From Haloprofundus halobius (GTDB lineage Archaea; Halobacteriota; Halobacteria; Halobacteriales; Haloferacaceae): 64,000 nt of DNA. The DNA lies in contig NZ_CP083666.1 in NCBI RefSeq assembly GCF_020097835.1, forward strand, positions 2,604,001 to 2,668,000. Direction: 5' to 3'. A program made the translations under genes and the position numbers. This document shows, one piece after another, positions 7,810-16,523 of this stretch; the first letter of the stretch is position 1; each line of letters begins with the position of its first letter. Below the pieces are notes generated by a model that did not search any database, had not been told where the DNA came from, and saw only the letters and a list, made by a program, of their open reading frames with translations.

Positions 7810-8568
7810 CTACTCGGTCAACCGCCGCAGCGACGACGGGAGGAAACCGTCGACGCTGTCGAGAACGCCCTTCTCTTCGAATTCGAGGTCGAGTTCCGTC
7901 GTCACCGTCGTCTCCGCGGCGTGGGCAACCGTCGGCGCGAACGTTCCGGCCGTGTCGAGCGACGCCGGGACCGGCGCGTCGGTGTCGGGGACGAACGCGT
8001 CCGCGGCCTCGAACCGGCCGTGGGTCGCGAGTGTCGCATGTGTCTCGATACCGAGGTCGGCGAGTCGGTCGCGAAGACGGCGGTTCGCCTCCACGCCGCG
8101 GTCGGTCGCGGGTGCGACGGTGACGACCCGTTGGGCGGCGTCGGCGGCCGCGATGGCCTGGTTCGCGGCGACCGGCGGCACGTCGAGGAGGACGTGGTCG
8201 AACGCCGCGCTCGCTTCGGCGACGCGTGTCCCGAATCGACGGGCGGCCTCGGCGGTCTTCGCGCGGGCGAGGCGCTCGAATGGCGCGCTGGCGGGGACAC
8301 AGGCGACGCTCCCCGGTACCCGCTCGGGTAGCGAGAACTCGGCGAGTCCGGCGTCCAACGGCGTCTCCGGTTCGACCAGGAGCGCCGTCATATCGGTCTC
8401 CAGTCGACCGTCGTGGTAGTCGGCCAGCCCCTGCGTCGCGAACGCGGCGTCGAGTACCGCCACGTCGCGCCCGTCGTTCGCGAGCGTGGTCGCCAGTTCG
8501 AGCGTCGTCCGCGTCGTCCCCGCGCCGCCGGTCGCTCCGACGAGCGCAGCGGAGACCGTGTCAGACAT
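7810..8568 (-). CDS. ParA/MinD-like protein with altered P-loop
   Basis: 252 aa from the ATG at 8568 (MSDTVSAALVG); an earlier in-frame ATG at 8589 is less likely. The fold is ParA/MinD-type: strand plus loop GATGGAGTTRTTLELATTLA, VAVLDAAFATQGL in the switch I position, DHVLLDVPP in the Walker B position and ATLATHGRFE near the base-binding strand. In the loop, both the signature lysine and the P-loop lysine of KGGVGKTT are threonine. ATP hydrolysis of the normal type is therefore unlikely, although this variant loop may be typical of a haloarchaeal subfamily. It is not beside a ParB gene or replicon genes. Confidence 0.8.
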   Translation of the reverse strand: MSDTVSAALVGATGGAGTTRTTLELATTLANDGRDVAVLDAAFATQGLADYHDGRLETDMTALLVEPETPLDAGLAEFSLPERVPGSVACVPASAPFERLARAKTAEAARRFGTRVAEASAAFDHVLLDVPPVAANQAIAAADAAQRVVTVAPATDRGVEANRRLRDRLADLGIETHATLATHGRFEAADAFVPDTDAPVPASLDTAGTFAPTVAHAAETTVTTELDLEFEEKGVLDSVDGFLPSSLRRLTE

Positions 8569-8664
8569 ACGCCGAGTTGGTGCCGCCATCGGGCTAAAAG
8601 TCTGCGGTTCTTTGAACAGTTCGACTCGAAGCGAGTTTCGCCGCGAGGCGACGACGCGACCGAC

Positions 8665-9084
8665 TCACTCGGCGACGTCGTCGGCGATGGCGTCGAGTTC
8701 CTCGTCCGAGAGGTCCGGACGCTCGCCCGCGACGGCGTGAATCGGGCCGCCGCCGTCGCCCTCGAAGCGCGGGACGAGGTGGACGTGGACGTGCGGCACC
8801 TCCTGACCGGCGGCGCTGCCGTCGTTGATGCCGACGGTGACCGCGTCGGCGTCGACGGCCGACTCGACGCGCGGGGTGAGTTCGTGGACCGCCGCGAACA
8901 GCTCGGACGCCTCGTCTCCGGAGAGGTCGTCGAGTCGCTCGGCGTGATTTTTCGGGATGACGAGCGTGTGCCCAGGCGACAGCGGGTTCGCGTCGAGGAA
9001 CGCCAGCGCGCGCTCTGTCTCGTAGACGGTGCGTCCGGGGATGTCGCCCGCGACGATTTTACAGAAGATACAGTCGTCGGCCAT
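8665..9084 (-). CDS. HIT family (histidine triad) nucleotide hydrolase
   Basis: 139 aa from the ATG at 9084 (MADDCIFCKIVAGDIPGRTVYE). The family signature HVHVHLVPR near residue 100 is intact, and CxxC in the first residues is typical of zinc-binding HIT proteins. The segments ALAFLDANPLSPGHTLVIPKNHAE and VGINDGSAAGQEVPHVH fit the Hint/PKCI branch that hydrolyses AMP-lysine or similar phosphoramidates. It is a cytoplasmic homodimer by family knowledge. The gene is monocistronic. Confidence 0.9.
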   Translation of the reverse strand: MADDCIFCKIVAGDIPGRTVYETERALAFLDANPLSPGHTLVIPKNHAERLDDLSGDEASELFAAVHELTPRVESAVDADAVTVGINDGSAAGQEVPHVHVHLVPRFEGDGGGPIHAVAGERPDLSDEELDAIADDVAE

Positions 9085-9204
9085 GGTGTGAGCGTCTCTC
9101 GCCGTCGGCAAGAAAGTTCGGACGAACTGCGAGATGGTTCGGAGAAGGGGTGAGAACTGACGGGCGTAGTGAAGGACAGCCCAACAGTCGAACGAGACCG
9201 TAAC

Positions 9205-9822
9205 TCAGGGTAGATAGTCGGCTATCGCGTCACGGTACTTCTCCGGCGTGTAGCCCAACCGCGAGAGCCACACCTCCTGGTACGAGGGATGCAGAAGCGG
9301 CAGTACGCGGACGCCCAACGTCTGCGAGCCGAACGGTTCCAACACTCGGTCGAGAAAACCGTCGAGCGGCTCGTCGTCGAAGGCGAGGAGCGTCGCCGTC
9401 GCGTGTTTGCCGGTCGTCACCACGAGTTCGGGAGCGACCTGTTCGAGTTCGGTTTCGAGATGGAGTCGACAACTGCGGCGCTCCTCGGGCGTCGGTTCGC
9501 GGTTCGACCCGTCGTCGCCCTCGGGGAAGCAGTTCACGGCGTTCGTGTAGTACGTCCGGTCGGCGTAGCCGAGCGACTCGAACAGCGAGCGGACGCGGCG
9601 GCCCGAGTGTTTGGAGGTGTAGGCGAACCCGGTGTGGTTGCCGCCTTTCCACGTCTCGGCGTCGGGGTCGCCGGCGCCGGGCGCTTCGCCGACGACCACC
9701 ACGTCGGCGTCCATCGGCCCGTTACCCCACGAGATACAGGTGCGCGACTCGGCGAGCGCGGGACAGCGCGCACAGCCCGGTTCGAGGACGTTCTTCTCGG
9801 ATTCGTCCGGATGGGTCGGCAT
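9205..9822 (-). CDS. Uracil-DNA glycosylase superfamily protein (type IV/V-like)
   Basis: 205 aa. The pattern GCARCPALAESRTCISWGNGP, then ADVVVVGEAPGAGDPDAETWKGGNHTGFAY (the GEAPG motif A region), YTNAVNCFPEGDD and the late VLPLLHPSYQ (motif B HPS) identifies the UDG superfamily with the Cys set of the Fe-S enzymes of families 4 and 5. It should remove uracil, arising by cytosine deamination, from DNA. Length is normal for the family. The polar residue after GEAPG is Ala-Gly, so the exact subfamily cannot be fixed by eye. Confidence 0.85.
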   Translation of the reverse strand: MPTHPDESEKNVLEPGCARCPALAESRTCISWGNGPMDADVVVVGEAPGAGDPDAETWKGGNHTGFAYTSKHSGRRVRSLFESLGYADRTYYTNAVNCFPEGDDGSNREPTPEERRSCRLHLETELEQVAPELVVTTGKHATATLLAFDDEPLDGFLDRVLEPFGSQTLGVRVLPLLHPSYQEVWLSRLGYTPEKYRDAIADYLP

Positions 9823-9856
9823 GACGCTAACGTGGACTGGTGGGCGGGTCGGCCGT

Positions 9857-10072
9857 TCAGCGGCCGCGGTGTCGGTCTTCTATCTCCCGTGCCTGTTCGC
9901 CGATTTTCGAGAGTTCGCGCACGACTTCGTCGTCACGCCCCCCGTGTGCGGTCCGGACCGAGAGGTCCAGCGGCGAGGGGACGAACCGGGATTCGTCGGC
10001 TTCGTCTCCGTCGTCCCCGTCGTCTCCGCGGCCGACGAGAGCGAGAAACGCCTCCCAGAGGCTACGAACCAT
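9857..10072 (-). CDS. Small acidic haloarchaeal protein
   Basis: 71 aa starting MVRSLWEAFLALVGRG, then a run of Asp/Gly (DDGDDGDEADE) and a charged helical end (DDEVVRELSKIGEQAREIEDRHRG). It has haloarchaeal amino-acid composition and a clean start, and it sits between two minus-strand genes. No homologue is recognised; the short hydrophobic N-terminus could tether it weakly to a membrane or a partner. Confidence 0.55.
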   Translation of the reverse strand: MVRSLWEAFLALVGRGDDGDDGDEADESRFVPSPLDLSVRTAHGGRDDEVVRELSKIGEQAREIEDRHRGR

Positions 10073-10161
10073 ACGTGCAGTTCACGTCGGGAGATGATGA
10101 GTGTTCGCGCCGGGTTCGGCGGACGGTACTGTCGAGCCCGCCATCTCCTCCCGGGTCAGGT

Positions 10162-10392
10162 TTACTCCGTCAGCGGGAGCGCGATACCGAAGACGAACGG
10201 CGAGAGGAGCGCGATGGCGATGCCGACGATCTCCATGTCGAGAAACAGCGTGTCCTGCCACGCGGGGAGCGTTCCGAAGGCGGCGTGTCCGACAAGTTCG
10301 GCGAGCGCACCCACCGCGAAGAGGGTGACACCGAGGAGGAACGCGGATTTCGTCAGGCGGGGGTAGTCGATGTTACCGTAACGGCCGGTCAT
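10162..10392 (-). CDS. Small two-helix membrane protein
   Basis: 76 aa from the ATG at 10392 (MTGRYGNIDYPRLTKSAFLLG). It has two hydrophobic helices, about 14-36 (KSAFLLGVTLFAVGALAELVG) and about 50-73 (LFLDMEIVGIAIALLSPFVFGIALPL). The Asp/Tyr-rich N-terminus is presumably cytoplasmic. Haloarchaea encode many such proteins; the function is unknown. Confidence 0.65.
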   Translation of the reverse strand: MTGRYGNIDYPRLTKSAFLLGVTLFAVGALAELVGHAAFGTLPAWQDTLFLDMEIVGIAIALLSPFVFGIALPLTE

Positions 10393-10518
10393 ACACACGC
10401 TCTACGAGCGACCAGAAAAACCGTTTCGTTCTCGGGACGGAGAGTACGAGCGCTGGGCGAGAGCGAGCGCTGGACGAGAGCGAAAGAGTGAGGTGGGAGA
10501 GAGACGGAGGGGGAGGAT

Positions 10519-10773
10519 ATGCTCGAATCACTTCTCGAACTGCTGCCGGAGTTCGTCTCCGTGCTGTTCTTCGCGGGCGGAGCCGCCGCGCTCTCCACGC
10601 TCGGCGTCTACATCGAACAGCTCGCACTCGAAACGATGGCTACCGGCGAGACCGTGCTGGCGCTGTGGCTCGCCGTCATCGGACTGATGGCGTTCTACTT
10701 CGGCCCGTACCTGATGGGTTTCACCGAGGCGTTGCCGCGGAGCAGACAGTTGCTCGCCCATCTGACAGAGTAA
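10519..10773 (+). CDS. Small two-helix membrane protein
   Basis: 84 aa starting MLESLLELLPEFVSVLFFAGGAAALSTLGVYIEQLA. Hydrophobic helices lie at about 10-30 and 42-66 (GETVLALWLAVIGLMAFYFGPYLMGF). It converges on prs with only nine bases between the stops. No family is recognised. Confidence 0.65.
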   Translation: MLESLLELLPEFVSVLFFAGGAAALSTLGVYIEQLALETMATGETVLALWLAVIGLMAFYFGPYLMGFTEALPRSRQLLAHLTE

Positions 10774-10782
10774 CCGCCGCGT

Positions 10783-11634
10783 TCAGAGCGCGTCGGCGAC
10801 GACTGACGCGGCGCTGACGGCGCTCACTTCTCGTTCGACCGTGTCGGTTCCGTACACCGCTTCGATACCCGCAGCGGCGAGTTTCGTCCGTGCGTTGCCG
10901 GTGAGCACCGGGTGGACGCAGGTGGCGAAGACGTTGTTCGCACCCCTCTCTGCGAGCGCGTCGACCGCCTCGCTCATCGTCGAACCGGTGGCGATGATGT
11001 CGTCGACGACGACGATATCCCGATTTTCGACCGAGGCGTCGCTCGGTTCGACGCTCACCTCGCCGGTGTCGTAGTCGCGCGTCTTCTCGAAGTAGTCGGT
11101 GTCGCCCGCGCCGTACACGTCGCGGACCTCCTCGGCGAGGTCCTCGGCGCTTTCGTCCGGGCCGAGAAACAGCGGCTCTTCGAGGTCGTCGGGGAGCGGG
11201 GTGGCGAGCAACGACGAGGCCTCGACCGTCTCGCAGGGAACGTCGAAGAAGTCGGCGACGCTCTCTTCGTGCGGCGTCACGAGGACGACGCGGTCGGTGC
11301 CGGAGCTGATCGCGCGGGCGACGGCGCGCGCGGAGATAGGGTGGCCGGATTTGAACGCGCGGTCCTGTCGGCTGTAACCCATGTAGGGAAGGACAGTGAC
11401 GACCTCCTTCGCGCCCGCTTCTCGGGCGGCGTCCTGCAACTGGAGCAGTTCGAGGTGAGCGTCAGAGGAAGTAGTCGCACAGACGACGACGGCGCGGTCG
11501 TCGTCGAACTCGGGCACCGAGGCGAGCAGTTCGCCGTCGGGGAAACGGTCGTACTCGGCGACGGACAGCGACTCGCCCGTCTCGGCGGCGAGGGCGGCCG
11601 ACAGCGCCTGCGAGGTCGAACCGGAGAGTATCAT
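10783..11634 (-). CDS. prs: Ribose-phosphate pyrophosphokinase (PRPP synthetase)
   Basis: 283 aa. It makes 5-phosphoribosyl 1-pyrophosphate from ribose 5-phosphate and ATP for purine, pyrimidine, His and Trp synthesis. The PRPP-binding loop VVVDDIIATGSTM is at about 210-222. The ATP/flexible-loop region VTVLPYMGYSRQDR is at about 83-96, and PISARAVARAIS follows. The length matches archaeal class III-like enzymes, shorter than bacterial Prs. rpiA, which feeds ribose 5-phosphate to it, is also in this window at 59224-59910. Confidence 0.95.
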   Translation of the reverse strand: MILSGSTSQALSAALAAETGESLSVAEYDRFPDGELLASVPEFDDDRAVVVCATTSSDAHLELLQLQDAAREAGAKEVVTVLPYMGYSRQDRAFKSGHPISARAVARAISSGTDRVVLVTPHEESVADFFDVPCETVEASSLLATPLPDDLEEPLFLGPDESAEDLAEEVRDVYGAGDTDYFEKTRDYDTGEVSVEPSDASVENRDIVVVDDIIATGSTMSEAVDALAERGANNVFATCVHPVLTGNARTKLAAAGIEAVYGTDTVEREVSAVSAASVVADAL

Positions 11635-11724
11635 GGGTGCGTCTCTTCGCCCCGGCCTAAACCCGTTTTCGTTACCGTCGCGTCGTCGGTCTCGTCGCGT
11701 CGCCCTCGGCGCTCGTGTCGCGGC

Positions 11725-12543
11725 TCACTCCTCGATGACGCGCACGACGACGCCCGCGATGCCGTCGAGTCCGAGCGTCTGCGAGCGCCAACCGTCGCCC
11801 GCGTCCATGAGCAACGTCCCCGCCTGGGTGACGGCGTACGTCGCCGGACCGTGCGCCACACCGACGATGGGTTCGGCGGCGGGTACGTCGACGGCCTCCC
11901 ACGCGTTCTCCTCGGTGCGCGAGTAGACCCGGCCGTCGCCGACGGCGTGGGCGCGTCGACCGTCGCCGGCGACGACGTGGAACGACCCCGAGAGCGCGTC
12001 CATCCAGCCGTTTCCGAGCGCGTAGAGGCCGGACCCGGTCGCCGCCAGCGGGACGCCCGCCGCCGACACGTCGCGCACGTCGTCGAGACCGACGTTCGAG
12101 AGACCCCCGTCGTCGACACGGTGGACGCCGTCGGCGGCGGCGACGAGCGCGCCGTCTATCGCCCGCGGGTGGTCGACCGGTCCTAGCTCCGTCCACGTCG
12201 CCGAGTCGCCGGCCTCGTCCATGGAGCGACGCGCGACGCGGCCGGACTCGTCGGCGGCGAGCAACGCGTCGCCGTCGAAGCCGACGGCCACGGCCGACCC
12301 GAACCCGACCGCTTCGAACCCCTCGCCGTCGCCGCTGTCGAGGAGTATCGAGTCATCGGTCGCAACTGCGATTCGCTCGCCGTCACCCGCGACGTCGAGG
12401 GCGGTGCATCGGTAGTCGATACCGAATCCGCCGATTCTGTCGTCGGAGACGTCGACGACGACGACGCCGAGCGCTGCCGCGACGAACAGCTCCGCCTTAC
12501 CGGCTTTGTCGGCGTAGACCCGCTTTTCGTCGATAGTAGGCAT
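11725..12543 (-). CDS. Haloarchaeal beta-propeller protein (HVO_0234-like)
   Basis: 272 aa from the ATG at 12543 (MPTIDEKRVYADKAGKAELFVAAALGVVVVDV). Short repeated units ending in a strand and a turn (ALDVAGDGERIAVATDDSILL, GSAVAVGFDGDALLAADESGRVARR, AIDGALVAAADGVHRVDDGG, VAGDGRRAHAVGDGRVYSR, PIVGVAHGPATYAVTQAGTLL) indicate a beta-propeller. There is no signal peptide, so it should be cytoplasmic. From memory, a family with this N-terminus is conserved beside prs and glnA in haloarchaea. The molecular role is unknown. Confidence 0.8.
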   Translation of the reverse strand: MPTIDEKRVYADKAGKAELFVAAALGVVVVDVSDDRIGGFGIDYRCTALDVAGDGERIAVATDDSILLDSGDGEGFEAVGFGSAVAVGFDGDALLAADESGRVARRSMDEAGDSATWTELGPVDHPRAIDGALVAAADGVHRVDDGGLSNVGLDDVRDVSAAGVPLAATGSGLYALGNGWMDALSGSFHVVAGDGRRAHAVGDGRVYSRTEENAWEAVDVPAAEPIVGVAHGPATYAVTQAGTLLMDAGDGWRSQTLGLDGIAGVVVRVIEE

Positions 12544-12593
12544 ACGCCCGTAGTGGGGTGCGAAGTGCGAAAGCGTTCCGCCTAGAACGAGAA

Positions 12594-12669
12594 ACACATT
12601 TAATGTGTAAACCGTCAGGATTGAAGGAGCACCAAACCGTCAGGATATCTGAGAATAGATAGAGAATAG
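12594..12669. promoter_or_regulatory. Palindrome plus two pairs of direct repeats
   Basis: The spacer between the divergent genes at 12543 and 12719 carries ACACATTTAATGTGT (12594-12608, 7-bp arms). AAACCGTCAGGAT occurs twice (12609-12621 and 12634-12646, 25-base period) and GAGAATAG occurs twice (12651-12658 and 12662-12669). Dense repeats in a divergent promoter region suggest operators. Confidence 0.5.
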
Positions 12670-12718
12670 CACGCATGATTTAACCGCAGCGGCGACCCGT
12701 GGTCGGACATCATCAGAC

Positions 12719-12862
12719 GTGTCTCAGAAAGTACTCCTCATCTGCAAACACTGCGACCGAGCGCTCCCCGGTGAGAGACGCGAGGACGGCACACTCCGAC
12801 CGTACGGCGTGAGAGGGTGTCCCAACTGTCACCGCGCCGATTTCGAGGTTCGAGGCGAGTGA
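12719..12862 (+). CDS. Small zinc-finger protein (47 aa)
   Basis: GTG start at 12719, reading MSQKVLLICKHCDRALPGERR through RGCPNCHRADFEVRGE. Two CxxC pairs (CKHC and CPNC) about 25 residues apart form a compact treble-clef or zinc-ribbon site. A TATA-like GATTTAACC lies about 40 bases upstream. Haloarchaea encode many such mini zinc-finger proteins. The partner is unknown; DNA, RNA or protein binding are all possible. Confidence 0.75.
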   Translation: MSQKVLLICKHCDRALPGERREDGTLRPYGVRGCPNCHRADFEVRGE

Positions 12863-12911
12863 GGCCTCTAATCGCCGATTCGGCGCAGTCGGCGACGCCC
12901 CGACCGTCCGC

Positions 12912-13268
12912 TCAGAGGAACTCGCGGACGTCGGAGTACCACATGTCGTGGTAGTCGACGAGTTCCAACGCGTCGGCGATGTCGACGGCGAGCGCGTGCC
13001 AGCAGCGCTGGTCCGGGTCCTCGGGGTCGAGGTTGTACGAACTGTCCTTGCAGGTACAGCCGCCCTCCTCGACGACGTACTCCTCGGCGTAGCCGACGAC
13101 GACGGTGAAGTCGCGGTAGCGCTTGACGCGGCGTTCGGAGACGGCTTCGATGGCCTGTGTCGCTCGCGTCCCGTGCGCGGATACGAGCGTCTCGACTACC
13201 GGACCGGTGAGCTGTCCGGCCTCTCCGAGTGCGGCCTGCCAGTCGTCGTCGCCGTCGCCGCCGTTCAC
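12912..13268 (-). CDS. SWIM zinc-finger protein
   Basis: 118 aa from the GTG at 13268 (MNGGDGDDDWQAALGEAGQ); a TTG at 13295 would add nine residues. The Cys/His pattern GGCTCKDSSYN...DQRCWHALAV is the SWIM finger CxC-x(n)-CxH. It is preceded by a strand motif (KRYRDFTVVVGYAEEYVVEEGG) that often precedes SWIM domains. SWIM domains bind nucleic acid or protein and in archaea can occur with RecA paralogues; none is adjacent here. Length and motif are typical of the haloarchaeal stand-alone form. Confidence 0.8.
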   Translation of the reverse strand: MNGGDGDDDWQAALGEAGQLTGPVVETLVSAHGTRATQAIEAVSERRVKRYRDFTVVVGYAEEYVVEEGGCTCKDSSYNLDPEDPDQRCWHALAVDIADALELVDYHDMWYSDVREFL

Positions 13269-13329
13269 GACGCCGGATTCTCGGGGCCCCCACAAAACGC
13301 GTTCGGTGCGGGCGGCAGTGGGCCGGTCG

Positions 13330-13767
13330 TCACACCGGACCGACGACTTCGACTTTGATTCCTTCGGGGTCCTCGCAGTAGAGGGCGTAGTAGCCGCCGG
13401 CGTAGGGGTGGCGGTCTTCGTAGAGCAGCGTCGCGTCGTCGCGTTCGCGGACGCCCGCGGTGAGGTCGTCGACCTGCTCGCGGGAGGCCGCGTGGAACGC
13501 GAGGTGGTTCAGTCCCGGTTGCCGTCGCTCGAACGGGGAGCCGGAGTCGTCTGCCTGCACGAGAACGACGTAGGTCGGACCGTTGACCCACGACCGACCG
13601 TTCTCCCACTCGTGTTTCCGTTCGTAGCCGAGTTCGGTCAGCAACCACTCCCAGAATCGAGCCGAGGCGTCGAGATCCGATGCGTACAGTTCGACGTGGT
13701 GGAGCTGTCCGGCGGCGTCGGCGTCGGCATGGTCGTAGTCGCCCGCGTCGTAGTCGTCGTGATTCAC
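13330..13767 (-). CDS. VOC (glyoxalase/dioxygenase fold) protein
   Basis: 145 aa from the GTG at 13767 ([20 protein letters not shown]). The [27 protein letters not shown] start, NHLAFHA in the middle and [17 protein letters not shown] at the end mark one vicinal-oxygen-chelate domain. The His near residue 25, the His of NHLAF and the Glu of KVEVV fit the metal ligands. The acidic N-terminal tail ([15 protein letters not shown]) is extra. The substrate cannot be told from sequence. The gene is divergent from trm1. Confidence 0.85.
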   Translation of the reverse strand: MNHDDYDAGDYDHADADAAGQLHHVELYASDLDASARFWEWLLTELGYERKHEWENGRSWVNGPTYVVLVQADDSGSPFERRQPGLNHLAFHAASREQVDDLTAGVRERDDATLLYEDRHPYAGGYYALYCEDPEGIKVEVVGPV

Positions 13768-13867
13768 GGCGCGACGGACGGAACGCGGCGAGATAAAACG
13801 CCGCGTGCGCGCAGCACGGACGAAACGGGACCGCGCCACTTTTCGCCGCTCACGGGCGAGTCGAGAT

Positions 13868-14989
13868 ATGCAGATTCACGAGGGCGGCGTCGACATCGAG
13901 GTCGCCGACTCCCGCGACGGGGCCAGCGAGGGCGCGGGCGACGGGGTGTTCTTCAACCCGACGCAGGAACTGAACCGCGACGTGACGGTCGCGGTGCTCC
14001 GGGCGTACCGCGAACGAGAACCGCGCGCGGAGACGTACCTCGACGCGATGACCGCCAGCGGGATTCGGGCCGTCCGCGCCGCCGCGGAGGGCTGGCGCGT
14101 CACCGGTGCGGACATCGATTCCGAGGCGGTCGAACTCGCACGGTCGAATTTAGAGCGGAACGGGTTGGCGGGCGAGGTACTCGAACGCAACGTCAACGCC
14201 TTGCTCTACGAGGACCGCGAAGTGTACGACGTGGTCGACGTCGACCCGTTCGGCACGCCCATCCCCTTCGCGGACGCGGCGCTGTCGAACGCCCGAAATC
14301 TGGTCTGCGTCACCGCCACCGACACCGCGCCGCTCTGCGGCGCGCACCAGAACAGCGGGATTCGGAAGTACTCGACGCTCCCGCAGAACACCGACTTCCA
14401 CGCCGAGATGGGCCTCCGCGTCCTCCTCTCGGCGCTGATTCGGACCGCCGCGCGCTACGACGTCGCGGCGAAGCCCGTGCTCTCGCACGTGTCGAGACAT
14501 TACGCGCGGACGTATCTCGAACTCGACCACCGCGCGACCAGCGCCGACGCGCTCCTCGAACAGTTGGGCTACGTCCACAACTGCGAGGACTGCCTCACCC
14601 GAACTCACGAGTTCGGCCTGCTGTCACACCCGCCGGAGGCGTGTCCTCGCTGCGAGAGCAACCGCCTGCTGTCGGCCGGGCCGATATGGCTCGGCGAGAC
14701 GGCCGACAGCGAGTTCGCGCTGTCGGTCCGCTCGCATCTCGACGACGGGATGGGGACGAAGAAGCGCGCGGCGCGAATGCTGTCGACGATCGCCGCGGAG
14801 CTCGACGAGCCGACTCACTACGACCAGCACCGCCTCTGCAAGCAGTGGAACCGCTCGGCGAACGCGATGGGCGAGTTCCTTTCGGACCTCCGAGAAGCGG
14901 GATACGAGGCATCGAAGGCGCACTACAGCGGCACCGCGTTCAAGACGAACGCGACTGTCGCCGAGATGCGCGAGGCGACGCGGCCGTAG
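13868..14989 (+). CDS. trm1: tRNA (guanine26-N2)-dimethyltransferase Trm1
   Basis: 373 aa from the ATG at 13868 ([14 protein letters not shown]). It uses S-adenosylmethionine to dimethylate G26 of t[29 protein letters not shown] (SAM loop), [16 protein letters not shown] and the catalytic DPFGTPIPF are all present. A C-terminal zinc site is formed by HNCEDC and ACPRCES. Length is normal for archaeal Trm1. A short direct repeat of the gene's last 20 bases follows the stop codon. Confidence 0.95.
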   Translation: MQIHEGGVDIEVADSRDGASEGAGDGVFFNPTQELNRDVTVAVLRAYREREPRAETYLDAMTASGIRAVRAAAEGWRVTGADIDSEAVELARSNLERNGLAGEVLERNVNALLYEDREVYDVVDVDPFGTPIPFADAALSNARNLVCVTATDTAPLCGAHQNSGIRKYSTLPQNTDFHAEMGLRVLLSALIRTAARYDVAAKPVLSHVSRHYARTYLELDHRATSADALLEQLGYVHNCEDCLTRTHEFGLLSHPPEACPRCESNRLLSAGPIWLGETADSEFALSVRSHLDDGMGTKKRAARMLSTIAAELDEPTHYDQHRLCKQWNRSANAMGEFLSDLREAGYEASKAHYSGTAFKTNATVAEMREATRP

Positions 14990-15112
14990 TGACGATGGCG
15001 CGAGGCGACGTGGCCGGAGTGCCGACGGCGCGACCGACGACGGCACGACGGACGACCGTACGAGCGGCGACCGGCGCCCCCGATACGCTCTCTACGGCTG
15101 GTAGTGTCCATC

Positions 15113-15126
15113 GGTTACTTGTAACC
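15113..15126 (+). promoter_or_regulatory. Dyad in the promoter of the YihY gene
   Basis: GGTTAC (15113-15118), TT and GTAACC (15121-15126) form a perfect 6-bp inverted repeat centred about 26 bases before the GTG at 15146. It therefore coincides with the expected TATA-box position. It could be an operator or simply an AT-rich box with symmetry. Confidence 0.35.
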
Positions 15127-15145
15127 AGTTGCTGAACAGTCTCAC

Positions 15146-16423
15146 GTGTCATCGGCATCTATCAACTCCTCGTCCAGTTACGTCGGCACCGCACGGGCCG
15201 TCGTGACGGAGGTGCAGGAGCGCGAAGTGACGTTTCTGGCCGCGAGCATCTCCTACTACGCGTTCGTCTCGCTGATTCCGCTGTTGGTGCTCGCCGTCGT
15301 CATCGCCGGTCTCGTCGGGGGCGAAGCGCTGAGAGGCGAAGTTATGGCGCTGGCCGAGCAGTATCTCGTCCCGTCGGCACAGGATGCGGTTCTCAGCGCA
15401 ATGACCGACCAGGCGGCCCAGGGCGGCCTCGGCGTGGTGAGTTTCCTCCTCACGACGTGGGGCGCGCTCAAACTGTTCCGCGGCGTCGACACCGCGTTCT
15501 CGCGGGTGTACGGCTCCGAGACCGGCGGCATCGCCGACCAGGTGAAGGACGGCCTCATCGTCATCGGAGCCATCGGCGCGGGCGTCGTCGGCGTCATCGC
15601 CGTCGGCGCAGTCATTGCACTACTGCCGATTCCGTACATCGGACTCATCGGACCGATCATGCTGCTCCTGACGCTCTGTGCGGCGTTCTTTCCCCTGTAC
15701 TACGTGTTCCCGGACGTCGACGTCACCCCCCGAGAGGTGCTCCCCGGGACCGTGTTCGCCGCCGTCGGGTGGTCGATTCTCGGCGCGGTGTTCGGCATCT
15801 ACGCCGCCGCCTCCAGCGGCGTCGGCGGTCTTCTCGGCGGCATCTTGCTGCTTCTCACCTGGTTCTACTTCGGCGGCACCATCATCCTCGTCGGCGCGGT
15901 GGTGAATGCCGTTCTCTCGAACCGTCTCACGGACCGGCAGGTACAACAGGAAGGGGCCCGACAGGAGAAACCAAGCGACATGTCCGAGGAGGAGGCACGA
16001 CGAGCGGGGGAAGCGCGACGAGACGAGGACGTAGAACCGAGCGGCGCGCCCGACATCTCCGAACTGTCGCGACAGGTCGCGGAGCTACAGGCGGAGCTCG
16101 ACGCCTTCGAGTCGGACGTGAACGAACGAACGGTCGAGCGGCCGAAACTGGAGGCGGAACTGAAACGCTACGTCCGCGGGCAGATGCGCCGCGGCAAAGC
16201 CCGTGGATGGGGGCCGTACCTCGTGCTTTTGTACGGGACGGTGCTGACGCTGGGCGCGTTCTTCTATCTCGGCGAAGCGCCGCTTATCGCCGTGTTGGCG
16301 ATGCTCATCATCTTCCTGTCGACGCTCGGCCTCTACGTCATCTTCGTCGTCGTCGGCGTCGGCCTCAACGCGCTGGGCGTCCCGAGTCGGGCCGCCGACT
16401 GGGTGCGCAAGCGACGCTCGTGA
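15146..16423 (+). CDS. YihY/BrkB family membrane protein
   Basis: 425 aa from a GTG. The N-terminal SISYYAFVSLIPLLVLAVVIAGLVGG, WGALKLFRGVDTAFSRVYG and PIPYIGLIGPIMLLLTLCAAFFPLYYVFPDVDVTPREVLPG motifs are classic YihY/BrkB, with about six helices up to residue 260. After a charged coiled-coil linker (about 265-345, ELSRQVAELQAELDAFESDVNERTVERPKLE) two more helices follow (about 355-415). The linker plus extra hairpin is an addition to the usual bacterial length of about 290. The function of the family is unsettled; it is named for a mis-assigned RNase BN. Confidence 0.85.
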   Translation: MSSASINSSSSYVGTARAVVTEVQEREVTFLAASISYYAFVSLIPLLVLAVVIAGLVGGEALRGEVMALAEQYLVPSAQDAVLSAMTDQAAQGGLGVVSFLLTTWGALKLFRGVDTAFSRVYGSETGGIADQVKDGLIVIGAIGAGVVGVIAVGAVIALLPIPYIGLIGPIMLLLTLCAAFFPLYYVFPDVDVTPREVLPGTVFAAVGWSILGAVFGIYAAASSGVGGLLGGILLLLTWFYFGGTIILVGAVVNAVLSNRLTDRQVQQEGARQEKPSDMSEEEARRAGEARRDEDVEPSGAPDISELSRQVAELQAELDAFESDVNERTVERPKLEAELKRYVRGQMRRGKARGWGPYLVLLYGTVLTLGAFFYLGEAPLIAVLAMLIIFLSTLGLYVIFVVVGVGLNALGVPSRAADWVRKRRS

Positions 16424-16523
16424 AGCGACTCCGTGTCCCGCACGGACGTTGCTCGCTCGGCGAGAACGGTAGCCCGGTACCCTCACCACTATCACTAAGC
16501 GAGTAGCGATACAACGGTACCCA

